Shown here piece after piece: positions 32,670-44,914 of a stretch of DNA of 49,068 bases (position 1 is its first letter; every line of letters begins with the position of its first letter). The notes beneath the pieces are model-generated. The model ran no database searches and was not told where the DNA came from. It worked only from the letters and a program-made list of their open reading frames with translations. The stretch is from Geosiphon pyriformis. Its lineage: Eukaryota; Glomeromycota; Glomeromycetes; Archaeosporales; Geosiphonaceae. The stretch is taken from NCBI GenBank assembly GCA_016748015.1, contig JAAOMT010000029.1:14181-63248 (forward strand), given 5' to 3'. The translations under genes and the position numbers were made by a program.

Positions 32670-35035
32670 TTAATATTGTAAAGCTTTCTTCACTATTGGA
32701 TCGTTTTGTAATTGATCGGCTTCGGTGAACAAAAAGAATAAATTCTCTGGTAATCCTTTAGTCAAAAGACGAATACGCTCTTGAAACATTTCAAGTGGCG
32801 TCTTTAATGGCGTTTTAGCAGCTGCAGGTTTGAATAATGAAGATACAGCAGCATTATGATTTGGGTTTGGGGTTCCATTCTTGTCATTAGTAGTCCCTTC
32901 ATAAAGATATGAGATATCAGTATGAAGTTTGTCAAAAAGAGCTGACGAAAAGCTTCCAGATCTCTCGGGTTTATGGGGTTCGTCTTCCTCATTACTATTT
33001 GATGATTCAGATTTTGGTTTCTCACTGCTTGAATAGTAACTCTTCAAATGACCAATCATACTGGGAAATGTTTGAATATAAGAATGGTGTGGCTCTTGTG
33101 CTGGTAAATCTTTGACCCTTGATGTTGTAACATCACGAATGAATATTTTAAGAATTCTTCCCGGGTTCTCACGCGCGATTTGTGTATAGCTAAAATGGAT
33201 TTTCATAAAGCAAATTTCATAAATTAACTTTCTTTTTCATTTATGTTACATTGCGCATTAGACTTACATTTCAGGGTCTAGTTCACCAGTGTCACCGACC
33301 AAAATGTATTTCCTTTTCGGAAAATCCTTCAAATTAAATTGCCCTCATTAGTGTAAAACTTACGAACTCATAAACCATATTGAAATATCAATCAAGAACT
33401 AACCTTCAACAATTCTCTTATATACATAAACTTGCTTGCCATCGGATTTTCCTTTTGTTGGACGGCACTCTTTATAAGACCGTCATAAAATTTGAGATGT
33501 GCCGAACCGGGTGGAAATTCATAGGTTTCAAAGAAGCCTCGGATCATCGGGAACAATTGCCAAGGTGAGTTAGAAACATAATGAATACCAGCACCTTTGT
33601 CGTACTATCGGTTGGAAAAGCATCAGAAATTAAAAGTTCAAAATGAAATAAAACCCCAAAGTAGTTTAGGGAAAAGGATACGTATTTACCCAGAATTTGT
33701 ACACTTTGGCCATTCCAGCAACCTTTAATTCGTCAATTGAAATTTAAGATCCAGTAAAGTGAAAAATAAATCAAAACCCACATATATGTCAACTTACATC
33801 TTTGAATTTGTGTAAAAAGGTGTTACTGAAAACAACTTTAGCCCCGGCACTAATATCTGTGTCTTTAATAGTATCGTCAATATCCTTGGAAGAAAGATAT
33901 GTTTAGTAAGTTAAAGTGAAAAAGTTTATTACAACGAAATCGACTAATGGATTACCGAAATCACTGAATAACCTTCAGGTTCAATAAGATTAACAACTCC
34001 ATAAGCAGGCAACCCTATAAGCGAAAACAAAGATGATGAAAATAAAAAAAAGTGCAAATCTAAAAAAAGATGGCTGGAAACCCCAATTACCCATTTCGGT
34101 GTGGTAGGCTTGTAATTTTATCATTCGCACCTTATCAGCTATAGAAGGTTGCTTAGCTTTGGTATCAAAGCTAAACAAGCTTTGGAACCAATTAGGTTTT
34201 TCCTTTTTCTCTTCTTTTCCGATCCATTTATCAATAATATCCTTTGCAATTGGTATAATTCCTGAAAAATTCCCTTCTTTTGGAATAATTTTTATGAATT
34301 TGGTTTCCCACACTGGATGATTGAGGACGTGAATTTGTTGAGCGTTTTCTAATATTTGTTGAACTTTTGGTTCATCTTGTTTGATTGCATGTGTCTCTGC
34401 TGCTGGTGCATCTGTAGGGTCTCCTTCAATGGCCATTTTTTTGGCATCTGTCAAGCCAACAATTTGAACAGTATAAGTTCCCTTGTTTAGGTTGCTTGCC
34501 CAAAAGAGTTCACTACGTGATTGAAGAGTCTCGTAACTTTCATCGCCAGGTTTAAGGCCAGTAGCCCATGAAGTAATATCTTGAACCAACAAAAAGATTA
34601 ATCAAACAATTAATCAAAAAAACTTGGGAATTATTTAAAAATACTAATTTTGACTTACTCAAGAACAAATCACGCGTTCGACTGTTCTTTGGCGAAGCAA
34701 AAGCCCAACCGCGAACACGAATATGCCAATTATCCGATTCACCTTCAGGGATTAATTAGATTTCAAAATAAAAAGAAAATTTTTGAATTTTCACGAGAAT
34801 GGATTCGAAAAGTTTTAAATATAATTTCAATTGTATTACCTTTTTCGTCTTGTCTGGTGGCATAAGTTGGAAAAAGCAGACAATGTTGTTCATATTCTTC
34901 GTTTTTTTCATGACTTGTTACCGCATTGAGTTCGGCAGAATCCACTTTAGCAGCAGCACCGCCAACCGTTTCAGTAATAGGCGGTGTCTTTGTGGTAGTA
35001 GGTTCAGGAATAGTTTCTGTTTTAATATCACTCAT
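32670..35035 (-). CDS. APP1: App1-type phosphatidate phosphatase (DUF2183), 9 exons, 575 aa
   Basis: Exons on the minus strand: 34840-35035, 34659-34742, 34091-34579, 33956-34014, 33798-33884, 33690-33722 (33 nt), 33404-33604, 33268-33326, 32670-33189; 1728 nt, 576 codons. The N-terminal 60 residues are Thr/Pro-rich. Residues 65-95 carry W-H-I-R-V-R-G-W-A-F-A-S, the N-terminal domain hallmark. The catalytic haloacid-dehalogenase-like part starts at residue 277 with D-I-D-D-T (DxDxT), followed by K-D-T-D-I, H-Y-V-S-N-S-P-W-Q-L near 330, F-Y-D-G-L and V-G-D-T-G-E-L-D-P-E-I-Y near 395. This is the yeast App1 signature: Mg2+-dependent conversion of phosphatidate to diacylglycerol at cortical actin patches. 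The C-terminal 170 residues are low-complexity (Ser/Glu/Lys/Pro) with one predicted helical end. Length matches yeast App1 (about 587). All key residues seen are present. Confidence 0.93.
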
Positions 35036-37473
35036 GGCTCATAAAATCAATTGGCACAATGGAAATTAGCAGAGGTCTGCAATGGGGCATTTTAACTGTT
35101 CGCTCACAAATTGTATAACAATGGTTTACCTTATCTTTCTTCTCCGTATTAGGCTGATACCTGTATCTATTGGTAACATCATGCCTGAAGATCATAAACG
35201 CCACAAAAAGGAAGTTTCTGTCCGTTGAAAAACTTGCTTGATTCGCATCGGAATTTGCAACGTAATATCTCGAGCAAGATTATATTTTAAAGAAATTCAT
35301 CTATAACACTAAAAATAAATGGCCCCTTTCAAAACAGAACTACAGGATACAGCACGACGTTTGTTTGTTCTTTTGGACCTTAAATAAAATATGCAGGATT
35401 GTCAAATATAGTAAAACTAATACAGCTATTTGACTTTTTATATGAAAGTCTGGTTAAAAGATTGGAAGTGCGGAAATATTTGCACCCCCAAACGAAGATT
35501 ATCTTTTTTATAAACCATAATAAACAACACAAACTCCAAATATTTGTTATATACATTATTAAAAAGAACATTCTATTCCTTATGTAATAATTAATATCAA
35601 TATAATTAATGTAAAAAATTTAAATGTCCAAAATTTAAGAAATATGTTATCAAAATATAATAACTTTGAGTTTTTCAAGGAAAACATAATTTGACAGCAA
35701 TATTTGCTAATAATGCAATAACTTTTGACCAAAAAATAAGATATCAAATGTACAATTATTTGGTGTAACTTTAAATTTCAATTTTAAATATATGTTATAC
35801 AATGTGTCTACAATTTATTCAAATATACTAACCAGCATATGAACACTATAAATAATATTAAATAATAGTAGATAATGTTAATAGCACTCATAATCGTTTT
35901 ATCGTTTTTGGTGCTAATGGTTTTTTGTTTCATCTTATAAACATTCCTCTGAATTGAAAAAAAAATCTATCACATCAATTGATCTTGAAAATTTTATTCC
36001 TAGATACACGTATCACGATTTACCATTTTCATAAATATAAAGTCATATACACTTTTAGGATTTTCTAAAATGCTTGTTTTTTCACCGTAAAACTGGAATG
36101 TAAATGCAGCAAATGTAAAAAGCATTTACTAATATATATATGATAACGGAAGAAATTGAAGTTTTGCAAATGTTTTGGATCATAATTTTGAGATAAAAAT
36201 AAAAATACAATTTAGAAAGGGAGAAAGCTGTAATCAATTATATTAAGCATAAAATTTTTGCTTAACAATACCTATCAATAAAAATACTGATTAGTTGCCT
36301 AGTATTACTTATTATTTGCCCCCTTTGACATCACCTGCCGTCACCGTTTGGCCTAAAAAGTTAAGTAATAAAAGCATTTGCCTTTTTTTATTACTTTATT
36401 GTTCTAGATTTTTTTCTTTTTCTCTTCATTGTTTCAATTAAAATGGTAAATAATAAAATTACTAACTTTTTCTTGTTTTTTTCAAGTTAGTTTCTAAAAA
36501 TGGTAATGTTAAGCAAAAAAAAAAAATAACAACAGTTTGCAACAAATATCAAAAAACAGAAACCATTTTCAATTGTATATTATTAATCAAATCATTTTTA
36601 GAATAAAATTAACCAGATTTGCTTTTAATACAATAATAAAATAGATTAGAAAAAATTTGTTAAAATTTATAAAAACTTCTTTTTTTAGTAATAATTTAGC
36701 TATTTAAAGTAAACAACAGTTTTTATTAGATTATTTAAGTTTAATTTTTAATATAACAGATAAAACAATTAATTAAACATTAATTACATAAAATAAAATT
36801 CTTAAACATAATATATAGCAAAAATAAAATGTAAATACACGTTATTTTTCTTTGTTTTTGTACAGTATTATATTATGCTATTACTATTAAATAAACAAAA
36901 CTAATCTAAGTGGTTATTTTCATAACTACTTAAAGAAAAATAAGATTTATTAAAAGACCATTACTCTTTACTCACAAATTTGATGTTATTATAATTTCTT
37001 CTTTTATGGTATCAAATATAATAAACTGAAACGTGCTTAGCTGAGCAAATTATTGATTTCAACAAAAACTAATAAGAATCAGAAGTTTATATTATCATTC
37101 CAAATGAAAATAACCAAAACATCAAAGCATCTAAGATGTATAAAAATAGTTGTATTTAGCAATGCTTAGTATTGTCTATTGATATATAAATTACAATTCC
37201 ATCTGAAATTTTCAAATTTTAAGGTTGTGGATGATTGTTGCCAAATTTCATCACATTGGTCAACTCAAAGTGTAAATTGCGAATGTTTAAAATTCGGAAG
37301 TTGATTTTAATTACAAATATTTGCCTAGCTGGCCTGATAAAAATTTGGTTGTAAGCTTATTCTTAAAATCAATTTTTTTACAAATGAAACCATAGAGTAA
37401 TCTATTATTCAAATAGTTCATTAAATGTCTTTTCATGCTTTGTTTTCTTGAATAAATATCTTAATACTCATAA
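35036..37473. other. AT-rich intergenic region (2.4 kb)
   Basis: The first 300 bases are more balanced and should hold the promoter and 5' leader of the App1-type gene. The rest, about 35560-37300, is an AT-rich desert without coding signal. The last part is the 3' flank of the ABC transporter. Confidence 0.6.
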
Positions 37474-40400
37474 TCAAGCATCACTTTCGTTTGAGGCTAG
37501 TTTCCAATAACTACCTCGCATCTTCATCAACTCTTCATGAGTTCCCAACTCAATTATTTTTCCACCTTCAAGAAAAGCAATCTTATCAGCTTTTTTCACC
37601 GAATTTAATCGATGAGTGATCACCAAGGTTGTTCGCCCATTTCCTGCTTTATCTAACGCTTCCTGTACAATCCCTTCGTTTGTTGTATCCAGAGCACTTG
37701 TTGCCTCGTCCAAGATCAATATTTTTGGATTACGTATTAACACGCGCGCAATAGCGATGCGCTGTTTCTGTCCACCAGAAAGTTGTGATCCACCACTACC
37801 GAGTTTAGTGTTGTAACCATCAGGCAATGAAATGATAAACTCGTGAACATTGACTAGTCGAGCCGCCTCTTCGATTTCAGTTTGTGTAGCCGATTCTTTG
37901 CCATACTTGATATTTTCACTGATACTCATATCAAATAAAACTGGCTCCTGACTGACTATTCCAATTTGCTCTCGGAACCAGTGAAGATCCATCTCATGAA
38001 TGCTGTGATAGTCAAGCAGTAGATGTCCACTTGTTGGCATATAAAGCCGTTGTAGTAAGGCTGCAATTGTGGATTTACCACTTCCACTATAGAAAAAAGT
38101 CATGAGAATACATAATTAAACATTTAGGGTACTTTCGAAATTCTTACCTTGTTCCAACTAGTGCCACCGTTTTTCCTGGCATAACATTTAAGGTAAAGCC
38201 TTTCAAGATCAAATTTTCCGGCCTTTCAGGGTATGTGAAATAAATATTCTTGAATGTAAGATTCCCTTGTACTTTTTCAGGCTTAATACCACCTTTTGGT
38301 GGTGTAGGAAGACTCATAATCTGACAAAGGGCTTTTCCGGCTTGTTTGCTCCTTGCAAAATAGGGTACTAAAGAATATAATTTTTACAAAATTAATACTT
38401 GTGGGTCAGAAAGTTAAGGAATTAGAAAAACAATTACTTGTAGTTAGAATAGTGCTAGCGGAAGTTGTGCAAAATATTATCAGAGTCCATACAGTCAGCA
38501 TTCTCTTCAAATCATAAGTTCCTTCAGAAACTAGGTGGCCTCCATAGTAAAAGGTAATCGCTGAATGGCATGGGGTTAAACGAAATAAATAATAAGTAGA
38601 AATTTTTTTATATCATCTTTTCCAATTCCAAAATTATTTTTACCTTTTGTAAAATAGCCTAAAGCCTCCAACATTCCAGAGCATAGGCCACAAATTAAAG
38701 CTTTCCGCATGCCAATATTGTAGGGTTTTTGGAGAGCCAAATTAAATTTTTTTTGCATCGCCGATTCTATTGACAATGAGTAAACAGTTCTAACACTTGA
38801 CATAGTCTTGCAAAAAAAAATAGGAAGAGCTTCAAATTAAGGCAAGCTAAGCCGGGATTTTAAAAATGGGAAGGAGTAAAGTTAGAGACACAAACTTGGT
38901 AAAAGGCATTAGCGGCATCTTCTCCTGCAAGCTTCCGTTTCTTTTCATGTCGTTGCAAAATAAAACCTTGAAATTTAGCAGCCAAAAGTATAACAGGAAC
39001 CATTGCCAATCCAACTAATGTTAATTTCCAGCCAATTGCAAAGGCCCAGCCTATCCCAACGAATAGTGAGAACACGACAAATACAATACTTCCAGCAAAA
39101 TGCCCAACGAGATTTTTAGCAGAATCGGTGTCATTTATCAACATGGTAGTCAGCTTCCCAGTGGCACTTTCTGATTTATCAAAAAATGCTTGTGATTGAC
39201 ATAAAATACGACCAAAGCAAAGATGGCGTAATTTAATTGCCCATTTTTCGGAAGAAATTTCTAATAGATAGTATTTAAGATGTGCTGATATACCGTTGCC
39301 TACAGCAATTAATAAAACTATCAGAGCCCAATTTCGTGCTTGACTCTCCAATTTATTTTTGTCTGGAAGGGCATATGTCGTCAACAGTTCTGAAAGTACA
39401 TAAGAAAATGTCGGCATCACGCACCCATTAACTATTGCTGCCAATAAACCAAAGGTATAAACTAGCTTATTTTCCATTGTTTCTTTTAAAAGTTGCAAAA
39501 AACTCATACGAATTTTGTATTGGGAAATGAAAGATGTTTCATGAGGACTTGATATCTTAATATCTATTGGATTTCCGGGTGTTTCGTCGATTTCATCATA
39601 ATAGCTTAAGATACCAAAATATGAAATTCGATTTTCATTTCGCTTTGTGAGAGAAGCTGTTGCACTTTGACTAAGAACGTCCATCACACTTTTATCTACA
39701 TAATCTTCGTATACTGATTGACGCCACCCGGTCCGTGTCGCCATGCTCAGAGACCTTTGCAGAAGTCCGGCCGATGTTGAAAGGTCTATTGATTGGTAAT
39801 CAATAATCTGTTTATATGGAAGAGATGACGATCTCTTGAGCCTTCGATCAACAGCTTGAAGTTGTTTCGTACGTTGTTTAGTTTGAGATATTTCAGGCTT
39901 TTTGGCAAGCATGTAAAAATGACTCAATTCATTAGCCATTAATTCTTTTTTTGTTCCATATTCCACAACTTCGCCTTTTTCAATAACATAAACAAGATCC
40001 GTGTCTTTAACATGTGATAATTGATGTGTTATCACTAATGTAGTCCTGCCTTGACGGCAATTATCCAAAGCATTCTGTACTTTTTGATCGGATGCCATAT
40101 CAAGCGCGCTTGATGCTTCGTCTAAAGAAAACCGAAAATTAATTGGCTATTGGTTACAAAAAAACAATAATGAATTTTTCATTGACAAACCGAGAATAAG
40201 AATAGTTGGATCTTTGATTAATGCTCGAGCTATTGCAATCCTTTGCTTTTGACCACCGGAAAGTTGCTTTGCTTTGTCGCCTAAATGGGTCTGATATCTT
40301 TCGGGAAGAGTAAGAATAAAATCATGGACACACGCAACTTCACAAGCAGCGACAACCTCTTCATATGTGACATTCCAATAATCAGCCTGAAAGAATAATT

Positions 40401-42548
40401 CCTTCTTATTAAAGTTCTTACTGGTAAAAAGCAAGAAAAAACTTAAAAACCTACCCTTCCATAAGCGATATTTTGAAATATTGTGTCATCAAAAAGAATC
40501 GGTTCCTGACTTACAACGCCTAGTTGCTGACGAAGCCATTCAGTATTTAAGATTCCAATTTCCCGGCCATCTAATGTTACTAAACCTTCTTTCGTTTCAT
40601 AGAGGCGCTGAATAAGCTGGGCAACGGTTGACTTTCCTGATCCACTTTGACCAACCAAAACTGTTGTCTTCCCAGCGGGAATTAGGATATCCACATTTTT
40701 TAAAACCAAGGTGTCCGGGCGGCTAGGATATGCAAAACTAACTTGCTGAAGTTCAATGTTTCCTTCACACTTGCCTAGTCTGAAACCGCGGAGAGCTTCT
40801 AAATCCAAAATCGCTACTTTTTCCAATAATTTATTTATGGCACGAACAGCATTTTTTGCCCGTGAGAAATATGCTAGTAAAGGTAGTATACTTTTAATCG
40901 CGGTTGCCGCTAACAAACATGAGTAAAAAACGCTCAGTACGTCTCCAGGAGATAATTTTTTATTGGCGACCAAGATCGCGCCAAACCAAAAGCCTTGCAC
41001 AAACAATGATAACAGAATAAATTGCATCAGCCCTGTGCGAAGTGCAAATGTCCATGCGAGACTTCCTGAGACGCTATCGGCTTCTCGCAAGCATTCTAAA
41101 TGTCTTTGCTCTTCTTTTTCTTCTCCGTTAAAAATTTTTATTGTCCTAATAGCAGATAAAGAATACTCGAGAATGTTTCCAGCTTTCAAAAAGATCGATC
41201 TTTCCTTCTTTATGAGTGGAGTAGCCGCTTTGGAAGTAAAAATCAATGATCCCAATAAAAAAGGGATAGATCCCATTATTACCAGAGTTAACTGATAGTT
41301 CTTGTAGAAAGCCAATAAAAGACATCCGATAACTGTTGTGAGGTATTGAATTGTAAGTCCAAGATTTTCAGATAAAGCATTTTGAACATCTTCTGCATCC
41401 CTACCCACGAGTGAACAAAAAGAGAGATTGTTAGCAACAAAAAATTAGTTTATGCCAAGTTGAAAAATGATATTTGCTTACTTGTTTAGACTAGTTAGTA
41501 ATCCACCAGAAGTTACATCATCCATCTCAAAATACCCGATACCCATCCTGAGTAATGACTGAAAATAGATCTCGCGCATCTTCTTTGTCTGTCTTTCAGC
41601 TGTCCACATCCATATAAAATTCATTAGAGCTGATAAGAAAAAGGTTCCCACACTGAGGCTTACGAAATTCATCGCTAATTCATTTATTTTAGTCTGAAAT
41701 ACAGTTTTGGTAATAACTCCACTTTGTTGTTCCGTGAATACATTGAATAAATGTCCTAAAAATTGTGTCATCAAGGGAATAACGAGACCACTTGAAATAC
41801 TGAAAAAGGATGCCAACATAATCAGTAAATAGTCGAAAGGACTCGCGAAGCGAAAGATATGAAAAAAAGAGGTTGAACTATGACTGAGAGGAGCATGGTG
41901 AACAGGTTTATATATGCTTTGTTTTCGAACTCCTCCAATTCCAGTTTTAGATATAGGATAGTTGGAATCATTTGGTTCCACATATTTGAGGTTTGAATCC
42001 GAGTGTAGATTTTGATTTGAATTATTTGTTGAAGAAAATATTGAAGTTTTTTCTGTTGATGCTACACTCAAATTGATATTACTACCGTTCGAATGGAATG
42101 TAGTATTTCGTCTTTGTCGTGGTTGTGTTTTTGTGGTTTCAAGGTCAGTAGAAGACATGTAGGTTTTCATATTTATTGAAATTTCACTCCCATTATGTCG
42201 ACCAGTTGTCATCCCAAGAGTAATATTAACATTATTGCTATTAAGCTCTTCATTTACTCCCGCTGTTGCTGCCACAGCTGGTGAGGGTCGAAAATGTAAA
42301 GCTTGAGGTGGCTGTAAGTTAAAAGAAGGCATTGATGTATATTCTAAAGTTTCTGTTGAATCCACTAAAGTGTCATTATTGGTGCTAGTCAAAGAATCAA
42401 CCAGTGACTCTCGATGAGTTACAGAAGACTCGGGCACATTTTCCTGATTCATCTCTATTTCCTCTTGAGTTTCTTGGTTCAAAAAGTATTCTTGAGGATT
42501 GCTGCCAGCATAAGCAGTAGATTTTTGATCTGTCCAGTTTTTTCCCAT
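37474..42548 (-). CDS. Full-length ABCB (MDR-type) transporter, 8 exons, ~1517 aa
   Basis: Exons on the minus strand: 41482-42548, 40455-41400, 40191-40386, 38896-40121, 38644-38806, 38438-38560, 38148-38367, 37474-38086; 4554 nt, 1518 codons. Residues 1-230 form a Ser/Thr/Asn-rich, presumably disordered extension, longer than usual for the family. Membrane domain 1 begins at [12 protein letters not shown]1: Walker [10 protein letters not shown] near 606, signature L-S-G-G-Q-K-Q-R near 715, Walker B I-L-I-L-D-E-A-S near 735, H-loop V-I-T-H-Q. Membrane domain 2 is at about 905-1240. NBD2: Walker A G-T-S-G-S-G-K-S-T near 1312, signature L-S-G-G-Q-K-Q-R near 1417, Walker B I-L-I-L-D-E-A-T near 1437, H-loop V-I-T-H-R. 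Both ATP sites look complete. Several introns interrupt the NBDs (after the first residues of Walker A2 and just before the Walker B1 Asp). The family exports hydrophobic compounds or lipopeptides (yeast Ste6, fungal MDRs); the substrate is unknown. Confidence 0.93.
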
Positions 42549-43277
42549 TCCTCCAGAGAGTAAGAATTTTGATTTAAAAAGTAAACTAATTTTTGGATCG
42601 TTGGATAAAAAGTTATAAAATTTCTACTAACTGAAATAATTTGAGAAAAATAATGAACTATTGGTTGAAACTCTATTAAAAGCAAAAATGAGAAGTTTCT
42701 GAATATGTCTCAAAGAGCCTTAGAAACAGATCTAATAATGAAATGAACAATAGCCGTTCATTTAACATCTTTTCAATTCAAGGACAATGCCAGAGTGTTG
42801 TACCATTTTCAACCAGTTTCACTGCTGCGGGATGTTACTCGAAAAAATGGTTAGACTTATATCTCTCCTAATATAGGATCAGTTAATAATTCATTGCAAC
42901 GTGGATCAAACTACAATTCTAGTATTCACATAGGCATTGTCCACTATTCTTGTTGCTGACAACAATCATCTTTATTACCATTGGTCGTTTGATATTGTAA
43001 CATTCATTCCTGATGGTTTAAGTTCCCATTCATCCAGTTTAGTCTAAAGTATTCCCACCTGTATTGACCAGATACATCATCAGCAGTTTCTATATTTTCT
43101 CAAATCATTAAACTTTAACCTATAAATCATGTTTCCACTTTTAATTTTTTTTAAATCGCAGGGATATGTTTTAAATTTATTGAATACGAAGATATGCCTC
43201 AAAAGCTTGTTTTTTTAGCCAAAAATAAAAGCTCATAGGTTTAATATTAGAAAGTTATAGATGAAAAATGAGTTTCA
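42549..43277. other. Intergenic region upstream of the ABC transporter
   Basis: 729 bases between two minus-strand genes: the ABC transporter promoter on the left side and the SLC35F 3' flank on the right. A more GC-balanced stretch at about 42700-43100 shows no open frame. No element recognised. Confidence 0.5.
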
Positions 43278-44914
43278 TTAAGCTAATGATTCCCTTTCAG
43301 TAACTTCATTGAGGTCTTTTTCCTTTTTTTCAATGATTTTAAGTTCCGGAGCCGGGTAAATATAATATATGGTACATCCAATCATTGTACAAGCGTAAGA
43401 GATTGGGTATAAAGAATTCATCTGAAATTAAAAAAAATTTAAGAATTTTATTAGCAGACAACAGAGAAATAGTATTTAAAAAAGTTTTTGAACAAACCTT
43501 ATAATTGTACAAATACAAGCCGAAAAATAAGCCATAAACATCACTGGTGAGTAAAGAAAGATTAAAAAATGTTGCCGAGGAGAATCGCAAGAACTGAGGA
43601 GTTGTAGAGTACAAAAGAAACATTGCAATCGAGTAAGCAGTAATGAAGCCGACTATAATATATTTGATATGAAAGATACTCTTTATGATTAAAAATAAAG
43701 AACATGAAGAAAAATGAATGATTTACCCAGCCCTGGGCTCCATGTTATATCGAGTAATTCTTTTCGCTCAAGAATTAGCCTTGAATGATAAAAGGAAAAA
43801 AAGTTTTAGCTTAGGAAAAGTTCAAAAAGTTCAAAATTTTAAGGGTTCAAGTATTTACAGTTGTGCGGTAGTTAGAACAGATCCCCAGAGGCCTAATTGC
43901 CCAAGGATTTCCCAAATTGGAAATTGGCTGACTAGCCATTCTTCGCCAACAACGGAAAGAGCATAAAAAGTAGCTCCTACTATGCAAAAAATATCACCTT
44001 TCACATAATCAGTGCCCCCTATATGTATAAAATGAGTGAGAATCTTTAAAAATTTTTTGCATAAACCATCGCTTCAGGTCTTGGATATGAAACTTTTTTT
44101 CATACTTACCAAAATTAGAACTTCTTTTTGTATCAAAGTCACCTTTGATCACTGTAACAATCCCTGCTACGCATATCAAGATTCCCAAGTATTGGCTCCA
44201 ATGATATGTAACTTTCAGTAAGATTATTGAAAGTACAACAACCACTGGTATACCTGTAGCATCAAGTATTTGAATTGATAATAAGGAGGTGAATTGATAT
44301 GCTTTTAGAGCAAAAAAATTTCCCTGTAGATCAACCAAGGCAAGTAGAAAGTCTGTAATTCAAAAAAAAAAAAGGCTGAATTTTGAGAGTGCCTAAATCT
44401 TAAACTTGGAAATGAACCTAGAATAATTTGACTATATCTAACTGGCTGTTTAAATATGAAAATCTTTTCATTAACCACAATTTTTATGTTTTGTCATATA
44501 CTTACATTGCCAACCTCTCTTTCTCATGATGCCAATCCATTCCCTTAAACCAAGTTTCTTTAGTGAGACAGAGGTAAAAAAGATCCCTAATAAGATATAA
44601 TTCAATAAATTTTGGGTAGTCGGGATATTGACATTAAATCGTGTTGGAATTTCAATACTAGTGATTGTTATAGCAGTAAGGCAGAATGACAAGAATTGTC
44701 CAAAAAGAAAAACAAATAAGAAGCGTTTGGTCAGTATAAATGAGAATTTTTCACGCCAAGTATTTTTGTCAAGTAGAGGTGTGTGATTATTGCAATTATA
44801 TATAGGATTGGTAGAATTGTCTTTCTGTAAGGATTCGAGTGAATGTGGAACTTCCATGACGGCTTGATCTTTTTCTGATTTAATAATTCTGTCAAGTGTT
44901 CCCGACGACATCAT
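43278..44914 (-). CDS. SLC35F-type (DMT superfamily) transporter, 6 exons, 380 aa
   Basis: Exons on the minus strand: 44506-44914, 44110-44352, 43859-43997, 43727-43779 (53 nt), 43498-43652, 43278-43421; 1143 nt, 381 codons. A hydrophilic N-terminal segment of about 55 residues precedes ten expected membrane spans. Marker motifs: F-L-L-A-L-V-D-L-Q-G-N-F-F-A-L-K-A-Y-Q-F-T-S at the exon 1/2 junction, S-I-Q-I-L-D-A-T-G-I-P-V-V-V-V-L-S, Y-L-G-I-L-I-C-V-A-G-I, G-D-I-F-C-I-V-G-A-T-F-Y-A-L-S-V-V-G-E-E and F-Y-L-like final helices. This is the pattern of SLC35F1/F2-like (DUF914) proteins of the drug/metabolite superfamily. The ten-helix half-repeat layout and length fit. Substrates of the fungal members are unknown; relatives carry nucleotide-sugar-like or small organic solutes. 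The acidic C-terminus (E-K-K-E-K-D-L-N-E) is cytosolic. Confidence 0.88.
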
